From UBA1672 sp051967755 (GTDB lineage: Bacteria; Pseudomonadota; Alphaproteobacteria; Micavibrionales; Micavibrionaceae): 23,099 nucleotides of DNA. A program made the position numbers and the translations under genes. This document shows, piece after piece, positions 8,044 to 14,865 of the stretch (position 1 is the stretch's first letter; the number at the start of each line of letters is the position of its first letter). Under the pieces are notes generated by a model. The model was given only the letters and a program-made list of their open reading frames with translations. It was not told where the DNA came from and did not search any database. The stretch spans positions 1 to 23,099 of the forward strand of contig JBQDYD010000010.1 of the NCBI GenBank assembly GCA_051967755.1, written 5' to 3'.

Positions 8044-8544
8044 TCATTTGACGACGGACAGTTTCGCGATGAGCCCAATAACGCGTTCCAGATAAAGCTG
8101 GTCTGTCTCATCGAAGGTATTTAAAGATGCGCTATCAATGTCGAGTACGAGCTGTGTTTTCTGATCATGCACAAGCGGGACAACAATTTCGGATCTTGCT
8201 GCGCTGGAGCAGGCAATATGTCCGGGGAATTTATCGACATCCGGCACGAGCTGTGTTTCTTGCTCGGCGGCTGCCGCACCGCAAACACCGCGCGGTGTAG
8301 GGGAAACCGGAATGCGTGTGCAGGCCAGCGGTCCCTGAAACGGGCCGAGCACCAATGTCTTGCCCTCGGCGATGTAAAAGCCGGTCCATAAATGCCCGAA
8401 GGCTTGATCGAGAATAGCCGTGATGTTGGCCAGATTTGCGATGAGGTTATCCTCACCGGAAATGATGCTCTCTATTTGAGGTAAGATTTCCTCGTAAATT
8501 TCGGCTTTGGATTGATTCTGTGAGAGTGTAAGTGCTTCTGCCAT
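8044..8544 (-). CDS. msrC: Free methionine-(R)-sulfoxide reductase (GAF domain), last codons replaced by IS
   Basis: A GAF-domain protein of 166 residues that reduces free methionine-R-sulfoxide in the cytoplasm. The family cysteines are present: C75 (PLACTRIP), C88 (GVCGA) and C112 (GHIACSS), together with SEIVVPL and LDIDS as in E. coli MsrC. The start is ATG at 8544, with AAAGGG about eight bases upstream; a GTG at 8574 would add ten unlikely residues. IS copy 1 entered at the 3' end, so the native tail (about KQHFA and a stop, readable across the duplication at 6536) is replaced by LSVVK encoded by the IS end. All active-site residues lie upstream, so the enzyme may still work. Confidence 0.88.
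   Translation of the reverse strand: MAEALTLSQNQSKAEIYEEILPQIESIISGEDNLIANLANITAILDQAFGHLWTGFYIAEGKTLVLGPFQGPLACTRIPVSPTPRGVCGAAAAEQETQLVPDVDKFPGHIACSSAARSEIVVPLVHDQKTQLVLDIDSASLNTFDETDQLYLERVIGLIAKLSVVK
8061..8068 (+). repeat. 8-bp target site duplication, right of IS copy 1
   Basis: GTTTCGCG, exact copy of 6536-6543, immediately outside the IS right end. Confidence 0.9.
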
Positions 8545-8677
8545 TTTTATCGCCCTTTCTTGTTTCAAAATCACGCAAGAGCTACGAATAAAAATGCGAG
8601 CCGATGCGCTTTAGCTTTGTTTCGCGGTGCAAGCTGTATCCTCAAATGCCGCGGTCAAAATATTGACACAATCACCT

Positions 8678-8704
8678 ATACTAGAGTCTCTTCCTTGTTG
8701 TCAA
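8678..8704 (-). promoter_or_regulatory. Candidate sigma-70 promoter for msrC
   Basis: Read on the minus strand: TTGACA (8704-8699), a 15-base spacer, TAGTAT (8683-8678). It points at msrC about 135 bases downstream. The -35 is perfect, the -10 matches four of six and the spacer is short. The rest of the 8545-8797 gap shows nothing else I can support. Confidence 0.4.
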
Positions 8705-8797
8705 CAAAATCTCTGATGCTTTTTAACGAGGGATAATAAATCATTCGGGCCATTTCATACTAAGGTTTAACCACGTATTAACATCATGGTTTCCTGA

Positions 8798-10498
8798 TTA
8801 AGGGTTTATGTGTAAGGCCGGGGAAGGGGCTGTTTGCTCGCTATTTATGTCATTAGGTATCTGCGATGTATTATTTTGCTCAATAATATCGTCAAAGTCA
8901 GGGGCAAGTTGGTAGCGATCATCCATCACTGTATCCGGATCGCCGTCATTTTTAACAACCAAATCCGTTAAAGGAATACCATTTGCAACGGCATCGACAA
9001 GCTTAGGATGATCTGTAAAGAGTTGATCTGCAATTTGTCTGCGGCTATATGTTTCAAAGTCTTCGCTTTTGCCATGTTCTTTATGGCCATGCTGTTCTGT
9101 GAGCCTTGACATATTGCCGTATAGGTGAACTGCAGTGGCATAGATATCATCGCCAGTGTCCTGCAGGCGTTGCCAATTTCGAGCCATAAGCATATCCGTT
9201 GTCAACTCAGAAGGGTTCGGCGCCGCGTGTGAGATGTAATCATCGCTTTGCCCTAATAGATGCCGTATTGCCGCGGCAGCGCGGCCGGCGTCCGGAAAGC
9301 ATTCTTTGTTGTCTTCTAACCAATCCGCCATTTGGTTTTTAGCGATGTACACACCTTCTAATAATGCGTTTTGTTCCTCTGAAAAGCGCCCGTCATACTT
9401 TCCATCGCGCCATCCTTTAAAATCCATATCATTAAACCAGCTTTCGAGATACCCGCGAAAATCATCAATGGAATGTTGTTCCATGAGGTCTTGTTTTACA
9501 GGCTCCAGTTTGTTTTCAAGATTTTCCAGCACACGATCTTTCACGTTTTGTAGAACGATTGTTTGTGGGTAAATGCGTGTGGCCCAATCAATGGAAATTT
9601 CAGGTTCTCCGCTTTCACGCATTTCTGAAATTTTGTCGATTGTTTCACGCCAGCCTTCGAATTCAAAGTTTTGCAGGCCCAGGTTTGGTGGATAATCATC
9701 TAATAACTTTTGTAAAAAGGGGCCGTTATCATAGCGTGGGATTTCTTTGTAGCTTGCATTTGTATCATAGGACACGATCAGGCTTTGGGTGCTTTCTGTG
9801 GTATCGCCATTGCGCAGCATAAGGTCTTGTGCGCCGACATCGGCAAACATCTCTGCCGAGCGGGCATTAGCAAACTGTGTGATAACCCAACCCTCTGAGC
9901 CATAAAATGCGCTTTGGCCTTCTTGAATCCTGGGGTCGAGAGCATGGAGAGTTTCATGCGCAATAATACGGGCATGAATTTTAATATCGTCATATGTCAT
10001 GCTCTCTGTGTCTTGACCATGCCTGTCGGGATCCCATGCTGTGGCGATTGCTATATATCGCCCATCATCCAAATGGGTATGGATCATTTTGCCCTGCAGA
10101 GCATCTTTAAATTCGTCATAGTCGTCATAGCCTAATGAAGTATGCAACCTCTCAACGGTCATGTTTAAGCTGGTAGCAATGCGGCTTATTTCTTCATCTC
10201 TATCGGCAAGATGGTCAAAAATCTCAATAGAACCGCGTGCTTCTGGAATTTCCGAGTAAAGAGAGGTGCGTATTTCAGATAACATGCGATTATAGCCGTC
10301 GGCGCCAGCGTAGTTTTCCTGCGCTTGCTTGACCTGCAAGCGTTCATCAACATCCGGATAATATTGACCAGAATTTTCGTAAGGCTCGCGTATTTCGCCT
10401 GAATGGCGATAAGCATCCTTAATCGTGCCCGACGTTCTTAAAAACTCCGAGGTGACATCGGCGAACTCTATATCTTCGTATTGTTTTCTCAACTTCAA
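8798..10498 (-). CDS. Unrecognised acidic protein with HExxH zinc-metallopeptidase signature
   Basis: 566 residues, strongly acidic, without signal peptide or membrane segment. Residues 177-189 read ARIIAHETLHALD, a classical HExxH zinc site (H181, E182, H185). About 30 residues on, NARSAEMFADVGAQ supplies an E216 followed by AD, the pattern of the third zinc ligand in gluzincin-like peptidases. The flanking regions (an N-terminal SG-repeat-like segment YRHSGEIREPYENSGQY, a helical C-terminal half) match nothing I recognise. The frame opens at TTG 10498; an in-frame TAA lies four codons upstream, so TTG at 10498 or 10492 must be used unless the start is much further in. A promoter lies just upstream. 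The metal site and soluble location are visible; peptidase activity and any effector or toxin role are inference. Confidence 0.65.
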   Translation of the reverse strand: MKLRKQYEDIEFADVTSEFLRTSGTIKDAYRHSGEIREPYENSGQYYPDVDERLQVKQAQENYAGADGYNRMLSEIRTSLYSEIPEARGSIEIFDHLADRDEEISRIATSLNMTVERLHTSLGYDDYDEFKDALQGKMIHTHLDDGRYIAIATAWDPDRHGQDTESMTYDDIKIHARIIAHETLHALDPRIQEGQSAFYGSEGWVITQFANARSAEMFADVGAQDLMLRNGDTTESTQSLIVSYDTNASYKEIPRYDNGPFLQKLLDDYPPNLGLQNFEFEGWRETIDKISEMRESGEPEISIDWATRIYPQTIVLQNVKDRVLENLENKLEPVKQDLMEQHSIDDFRGYLESWFNDMDFKGWRDGKYDGRFSEEQNALLEGVYIAKNQMADWLEDNKECFPDAGRAAAAIRHLLGQSDDYISHAAPNPSELTTDMLMARNWQRLQDTGDDIYATAVHLYGNMSRLTEQHGHKEHGKSEDFETYSRRQIADQLFTDHPKLVDAVANGIPLTDLVVKNDGDPDTVMDDRYQLAPDFDDIIEQNNTSQIPNDINSEQTAPSPALHINP

Positions 10499-10526
10499 CC
10501 CGCTGATTTACTTTATTTATTATCAT

Positions 10527-10555
10527 AATATACCCTGTAGGGCTCATTAAAGCAA
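10527..10555 (-). promoter_or_regulatory. Promoter of the HExxH gene with a palindrome in the spacer
   Basis: Minus-strand TTGCTT (10555-10550), exactly 17 bases, then TATATT (10532-10527), about 28 bases before the TTG start. The spacer contains the interrupted palindrome CCCTGTAGGG (10533-10542), a possible operator. Confidence 0.5.
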
Positions 10556-10619
10556 ATATATGCGTATCTATGCAGAAAAAAGCTAGTGCGCTTTGAGTGT
10601 ATGCGGTATTCTTAACTGT

Positions 10620-10698
10620 ATGGAATGGTTACCGTTTTTAAGTGAATATAAGGGATTTTTGGGTGGTTTTTCAATCGCGGTGGCCACGGTCTGCGCTG
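10620..10698 (+). pseudogene. N-terminal fragment of an unknown membrane protein, cut by IS copy 2
   Basis: ATG at 10620 opens a frame reading MEWLPFLSEYKGFLGGFSIA and then VATVCA before the IS terminus at 10699. After that it continues for about ten IS-encoded residues to TAG at 10728-10730. The GFLGGFSIAVATV stretch looks like the start of a transmembrane helix or signal anchor. No clear ribosome site is seen. The gene's remainder is not on the other side of the IS, so it was lost. Family not recognised; modest confidence that it was a gene at all. Confidence 0.4.
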
Positions 10699-10783
10699 TG
10701 TCCCCCGTCAGGACATGTGAGACAAATTAGGGGTTAACAGATCAGGAGAGTTTTGGTTACATCGAAAGACGTAAGGAATGAAG

Positions 10784-11155
10784 ATGAAACCAAAACAAAC
10801 ATCAAAAACAAGTAAGTCCAGTGCCACAAAAGTGGTGAAAGATATTCGCCGTGCGAACCGTAAGATTTATTCAGCGGAAGAGAAGATCCGCATCGTTCTG
10901 ACGGGTCTGCGTGGTGAAACAACGATTGCGGAGCTATGCCGCATAGAAGGCATAGCGCAGAGCCTTTATTACAGTTGGTCGAAGGAATTTCTTGAAGCAG
11001 GCAAGCAACGTCTTGCAGGTGATACCGCGCGTAATGCGACCTCTGATGAGGTGAAGGAACTCCGCCGTGAATCCCGTGATTTGAAGGAGGTGGTGGCCGA
11101 GCAAACGTTAGAGCTTCGACTTCTCAAAAAAAGCATGATCGGGGATGGGGAGTAA
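10784..11155 (+). CDS. IS OrfA, helix-turn-helix transposase subunit (copy 2)
   Basis: Identical in sequence to the OrfA at 6629-7000, with the same preferred ATG six bases after AAGGA and the same HTH_28 and leucine-zipper-like parts. It differs only in context: its upstream flank is the truncated membrane-protein gene. Confidence 0.85.
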   Translation: MKPKQTSKTSKSSATKVVKDIRRANRKIYSAEEKIRIVLTGLRGETTIAELCRIEGIAQSLYYSWSKEFLEAGKQRLAGDTARNATSDEVKELRRESRDLKEVVAEQTLELRLLKKSMIGDGE

Positions 11156-11160
11156 AACAT

Positions 11161-12141
11161 ATGAGATACAGCGCATCAGAAAAATTAGAGATCATCCGCA
11201 CCGTCGAGCAATCGCATCTTTCCGCGCGTGAAACGCTTGATAAAATTGGCATATCACGCCCGACCTTTTATCGGTGGTATGATAAATACGCCTCTGGCGG
11301 GTTTGATGCTTTGGCGGATAAGCCCTCAAAACCGTCTCATGTCTGGAACCGCATTCCTGATAAAATCAGGGATCAAATCATTGAGTTCGCCCTTGAGTGC
11401 TCCGAGCTTTCTCCGCGAGAACTGGCGGTAAAATTCACAGATACGCAAGGATATTTTGTGTCAGAAGCCAGTGTCTACAGGCTTTTAAGAGCGCAAGATC
11501 TCATCACCAGTCCGGCCTTTGTGGTGGTCAAAGCTGCCAATGAGTTCAAAGACAAACCAACGCGTGTAAACCAACAGTGGCAAACGGATTTTACCTATTT
11601 CAAGATCATCGGATGGGGCTGGTATTACCTTTCCACTGTGCTTGATGATTTCTCGCGATATATCATCGCTTGGAAACTCTGTAAAACCATGAAAGCATCG
11701 GATGTAACAAAAACATTGGAAATGGCTCTTGAGGCTTCGGGCTGTGACAGTGCAAAAGTCATTCATAAGCCAAGACTTCTTTCTGATAACGGCGCTTCAT
11801 ACGTGGCGAGTGATCTTGCGGATTTCTTGAAGGGCAAGGGGATGAGCCATGTGCGTGGAAAGCCATATCATCCGCAAACACAAGGGAAGATCGAGAGATG
11901 GCATCAAACATTAAAGAACCGCGTTCTGCTTGATAATTATTACCTGCCAAGCCATCTTGAGCACGAAATCGGGCAGTTCATCGAATATTATAATCATGAA
12001 CGATATCACGAAAGCCTCGATAATCTCACGCCTGCCGATGTCTATTTTGGCAGAGGAAATTCAATCTTAGAAAAAAGGAGAAAACTCAAAAATAAAACTA
12101 TTCAACAAAGACGCTTGCAGCATCTTAAAATTGCTGCTTAA
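11161..12141 (+). CDS. IS OrfB, DDE transposase (copy 2)
   Basis: Identical protein to the OrfB at 7006-7986 (326 residues, triad D143, D209, E245). The intact reading frame means either copy could supply transposase, and the perfect identity suggests recent duplication. Confidence 0.92.
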   Translation: MRYSASEKLEIIRTVEQSHLSARETLDKIGISRPTFYRWYDKYASGGFDALADKPSKPSHVWNRIPDKIRDQIIEFALECSELSPRELAVKFTDTQGYFVSEASVYRLLRAQDLITSPAFVVVKAANEFKDKPTRVNQQWQTDFTYFKIIGWGWYYLSTVLDDFSRYIIAWKLCKTMKASDVTKTLEMALEASGCDSAKVIHKPRLLSDNGASYVASDLADFLKGKGMSHVRGKPYHPQTQGKIERWHQTLKNRVLLDNYYLPSHLEHEIGQFIEYYNHERYHESLDNLTPADVYFGRGNSILEKRRKLKNKTIQQRRLQHLKIAA

Positions 12142-12198
12142 TTTATACAACCAAACAACCAATTCTCTCCTGAGAATTTATACTACATATGTCTCAAA

Positions 12199-13569
12199 TC
12201 ATTTGACGACGGACACACCAACATTCTTGCGGTATGCTAGTTCAATGGCGTCAGAACGTGATCGCTTTGTGTTCTCGAGTAAAGTTAACATTTCTCCGAA
12301 GACCTGAGAGGGGTTACCTCTGTTAATTTCCTCAATAATAAGCACGTGCGCTATATCAGGCTTCATTATAGCTGCCTCAATAATTTGTAAAAATATGCCA
12401 TCAACAAGTGAAAGGCGCTCAGAAGTAGGGCGATAACCTCGAACAAAATCTTCGTAAGATAGAGACGGGTGAAATTGAACAGAACGTAATTGTTCAGAAT
12501 TAGGATTTTTTTCACCAATTAGCACTTTTGCTATTCTTTTTGCGAGCCAAGTTTTACCTGTGCCCGGGGCTCCTTGTAAAATGAGATTTTTCTTTACCTC
12601 TAGTCTTTGTACAATAGACTTGATTTCTGCGTTTGAAAGGAATCCTCCTTCCGAAATAATATCTTCAATACTATATTTTTCGGCTTCTTTATCTTCTACA
12701 ACGTCTTCATTTTCTGTTGTTTCATTTTGAAATCTCTCTGCCCAATACGGATGGTTCATGAAATATGAATAATTTTGCGGTTCATTGAAGAATGCGAATG
12801 AGACTAATTTTTGAGCCATTTCGCTTTCTTCGGTTTTTGCTCTGGCGAGAGTAGTTCTGTATGTATAAAAATACCATTCTTTAGAAGAAAAATCTTTATC
12901 CCATTGAACTTTGACAGTTCTGCCGTCTTTGGTGGTCTCCATAATTTCACCGATGGCTTTTATTTTCATTACACTTACCGGACGGCCTTTATTTTCAAAA
13001 GGGACATCTTTCTTACGAACGAAGGATGATTTAATCGCAATTTTATCGCCGACCTTCATCTGCTTAACTAAGTCAGAAAATTTCTCGTCGTAACCATTTT
13101 GCCAAATTCCAGAATTAATAAATATATCAGTTTGATCCTCGTCATCCCAGATAGCACCTGCGAACCAAAAGCTTGAATGTTCATCAAGTTGGTCTGGAGA
13201 AGTATCTTCGCTATCTTTCGATTTCATGCTTTTTTGTACTGTTTTAAAAATTTCGGCAGATAGGTCGTCTGTTATTTCTAACTCTAACCCTTTTTCAGTC
13301 AGCCCCCAGACACCGTATTTTGGTGAGTATATATAGCCTGCCTTTACGAGGTATAATCTAGCCCAGGCAATTCTATTCTCGTATGTTGGCCGACCATTTT
13401 TATTTGTTTCTTGAAGAAAACTATCAGGTATATTGTATTCGGTACAAATATAATCAAAGACTTCTCGAGGCTTAGCCTCACCGCCAAATTCTTGCAGGGC
13501 TTTTACTAACGGAACAAAATATGAGACAAATTGCGGAACACCTGGAATTTTATCAGTATAAATATTCAT
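12199..13569 (-). pseudogene. McrB-type restriction GTPase with Mrr-like N-terminal domain, truncated by IS copy 2
   Basis: 456 codons remain. Residues 8-95 (VPQFVSYFVPLVKALQEFGG, then NRIAWARLYLVKAGYI and YGVWGLTEKGL) are an Mrr_N winged-helix domain. Residues about 133-280 (HSSFWFAGAIW, then VGDKIAIKSSF and EWYFYTYRTT) look like a DNA-reading module of the kind found ahead of McrB motors, possibly EVE/PUA-related. The AAA+ motor has Walker A GAPGTGKT (333-340) and Walker B VLIIEEINRGN (409-419), the NRGN form being typical of McrB. The frame then enters the IS at residue 452 and ends SVVK. The sensor half of the motor and any mcrC nuclease gene are gone, so a Type IV restriction system has been destroyed. 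The start ATG 13569 has TAGG eleven bases upstream. Confidence 0.8.
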
Positions 13570-13734
13570 CTTAGATACCTACTTAGCGTGAATGCTATAA
13601 AGTATGCTTTGTAGAAAGAAACGTAAAGCTTCATATTTTTTATTTACTAGGGGCGCATGAAAACAACGTAATTTCCCATAAATTATATTATCGGTATTTA
13701 ATGTTTTAGAAATAGTTTGCATTTAAACTGAGAA

Positions 13735-13740
13735 TATAAT
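13735..13740 (+). promoter_or_regulatory. Perfect -10 box ahead of the candidate small RNA / abi gene
   Basis: TATAAT at 13735-13740 in an AT-rich stretch. No good -35 exists at 16-18 bases (TAGTTT at 16); a TTGCAT lies too close. The predicted transcript start is about 13747, eleven bases before the hairpin. Confidence 0.5.
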
Positions 13741-13746
13741 ATTTCT

Positions 13747-13805
13747 ATATTTAACACAGCCGCCACGCCTATCCACGGAAGCGAAACCTTGGCGGCTTTC
13801 TTTTG
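13747..13805 (+). ncRNA. Candidate small structured RNA upstream of Abi_2 (hairpin plus T-run)
   Basis: Downstream of the TATAAT box, AGCCGCCA (13758-13765) pairs perfectly with TGGCGGCT (13790-13797). The 8-bp GC-rich stem closes a 24-nt loop and is followed at once by TTTCTTTT. The predicted transcript is about 58 nt, ending 20 bases before the abi start codon. The GC-rich stem stands out in very AT-rich surroundings. It may be a free-standing RNA (for example an RNA antitoxin for the Abi_2 protein), an attenuator in the abi leader, or the end of some other transcript. Structure and signals are visible; the role is inference. Confidence 0.5.
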
Positions 13806-13825
13806 CCTGAAATCATTGTGGGAAG

Positions 13826-14734
13826 ATGCCTGAAAACTATTCGAAGCCGCCGCTTGCATTCAAACAACAAATAGATCAGCTCGTAAAGCGCGGTCTGATA
13901 GTTGATGATGAATCGAAGGCACAAGCAATTTTATCAGCGATAAATTATTATAGATTAAGTGCATACTGGTATCCATTTCGGAAAAAAGATGCAAATGCAA
14001 TTATTACAAGTGAATTTAAGTCCAATACAAATTTCAACGATATTATTGCTTTATACGAATTTGATCGGCATTTGAGGCTATTGCTGATAGATGCCATAGA
14101 GCGTATCGAGGTGGCGGTTCGAACAAGAATTTCTTATGTATTGGCGCATAAATATGGTGCTTTTGCACACACGGATTCTAACAATTTTCATCCAAAATTT
14201 TGGCACAATGATTGGTTAACAAAAGTAGAGAGCGAAACTAATCGCTCAAGCGAAGAGTTTATTACACATTACCAATCAAAATATAATGGATTTCCAACGC
14301 TTCCTATATGGATGGTCACGGAGGTTATGACTTTAGGCGCGCTTTCAACTGCGTATAAGGGCATGAAAAACGATGATAAGAAATTAGTGTCTAAAGAATT
14401 TGGATTGCACCATAAACAACTTGCTGACTGGTTACATGTCTTAACTTACATTCGGAATATTTGTACGCATCATGGGCGACTCTGGAATAGAGAGTTGGCT
14501 ATTAAGAGTGTATTGCCTAAGAATGCTTTATGGACACCCCCAGTTACTCCAACAAATACAAGATTGTTTTTCGTTTTATTGGTTATTCGTACATTGCTTA
14601 AGCCGTTGGATATGGGAGAAAATTGGCATCAGGACGTAACAAAATTAATTGAACCTGTTGCTCAAAATGCGTTATGGCGAAATGCAATGGGATTGCCGGA
14701 AGATTGGAAAAATCATCCATTGTGGAAACAATAA
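13826..14734 (+). CDS. Abi_2 (AbiD/AbiF) family HEPN abortive-infection protein
   Basis: 302 residues, full family length. The N-terminus YSKPPLAFKQQIDQLVKRGL and INYYRLSAYWYPFR are family hallmarks, as are LYEFDRHLRLLLIDAIERIEVAVR and the C-terminal RNICTHHGRLWNR. In the latter, R210 and H215 form an RX4H HEPN ribonuclease motif, so the protein probably cleaves RNA on activation and halts phage-infected cells. The ATG at 13826 is the only usable start (in-frame stop at 13808); the GGGAAG before it abuts the ATG, so ribosome spacing is poor and translation may be weak. It lies divergent from the broken McrB gene. AT-rich composition unlike the metal genes suggests separate acquisition. The HEPN activity is known for the family, not shown here. 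Confidence 0.88.
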   Translation: MPENYSKPPLAFKQQIDQLVKRGLIVDDESKAQAILSAINYYRLSAYWYPFRKKDANAIITSEFKSNTNFNDIIALYEFDRHLRLLLIDAIERIEVAVRTRISYVLAHKYGAFAHTDSNNFHPKFWHNDWLTKVESETNRSSEEFITHYQSKYNGFPTLPIWMVTEVMTLGALSTAYKGMKNDDKKLVSKEFGLHHKQLADWLHVLTYIRNICTHHGRLWNRELAIKSVLPKNALWTPPVTPTNTRLFFVLLVIRTLLKPLDMGENWHQDVTKLIEPVAQNALWRNAMGLPEDWKNHPLWKQ

Positions 14735-14790
14735 TAGGAACTATTTCCCATAAGAAACATTATCACATTTAGCTTAATAGGTGCGAAGTA

Positions 14791-14826
14791 TGACAATTAC
14801 TACCCCTTCGGGATAGAATATTGTCA
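14791..14826 (+). repeat. 36-bp imperfect hairpin ahead of the IS110 transposase
   Basis: TGACAAT (14791-14797) pairs with ATTGTCA (14820-14826). Inside, a CTA/TAG pairing and CC-TTCG-GG close on a TTCG tetraloop. It lies 40 bases before the transposase start and is probably part of the left end of the IS110 element. Confidence 0.6.
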
Positions 14827-14865
14827 GTTTAAACAACCTGTTAAATGATAAATGGAGATAAGAAA

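Larger units (their letters stand above)
6544..8060 (+). mobile_element. IS3/IS481-like insertion sequence, copy 1 (1517 bp)
   Basis: Bounded by imperfect inverted repeats starting TGTCC (left TGTCCCCCGTCA, right inverted TGTCCGTCGTCA, with a shared TGAGACA further in) and flanked by a perfect 8-bp duplication GTTTCGCG. It carries two consecutive ORFs, a helix-turn-helix OrfA and a DD(35)E OrfB. The TGT termini and 8-bp duplication are longer than the 3-5 bp usual for IS3 and recall IS481, but the OrfA/OrfB layout is IS3-like. Copy 2 lies 4155 bp downstream with no difference seen by eye. It inserted in the last codons of msrC. Confidence 0.93.
10699..12215 (+). mobile_element. IS3/IS481-like insertion sequence, copy 2 (1517 bp)
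   Basis: Same sequence and orientation as the element at 6544-8060, offset 4155 bp, with the same TGTCC termini. Flanking octamers are CTGCGCTG (left) and CACCAACA (right): no target duplication. The two sides carry halves of different genes (a membrane-protein start on the left, an McrB cut after Walker B on the right), so this copy marks a deletion or inversion junction made by recombination between IS copies or by adjacent deletion. Confidence 0.93.

Noticed and set aside
8663..8682. Plus-strand TTGACA and TATACT pair in the msrC upstream region
   Set aside because: The two boxes are only 8 bases apart, far too close for a sigma-70 promoter; the minus-strand pair fits better.
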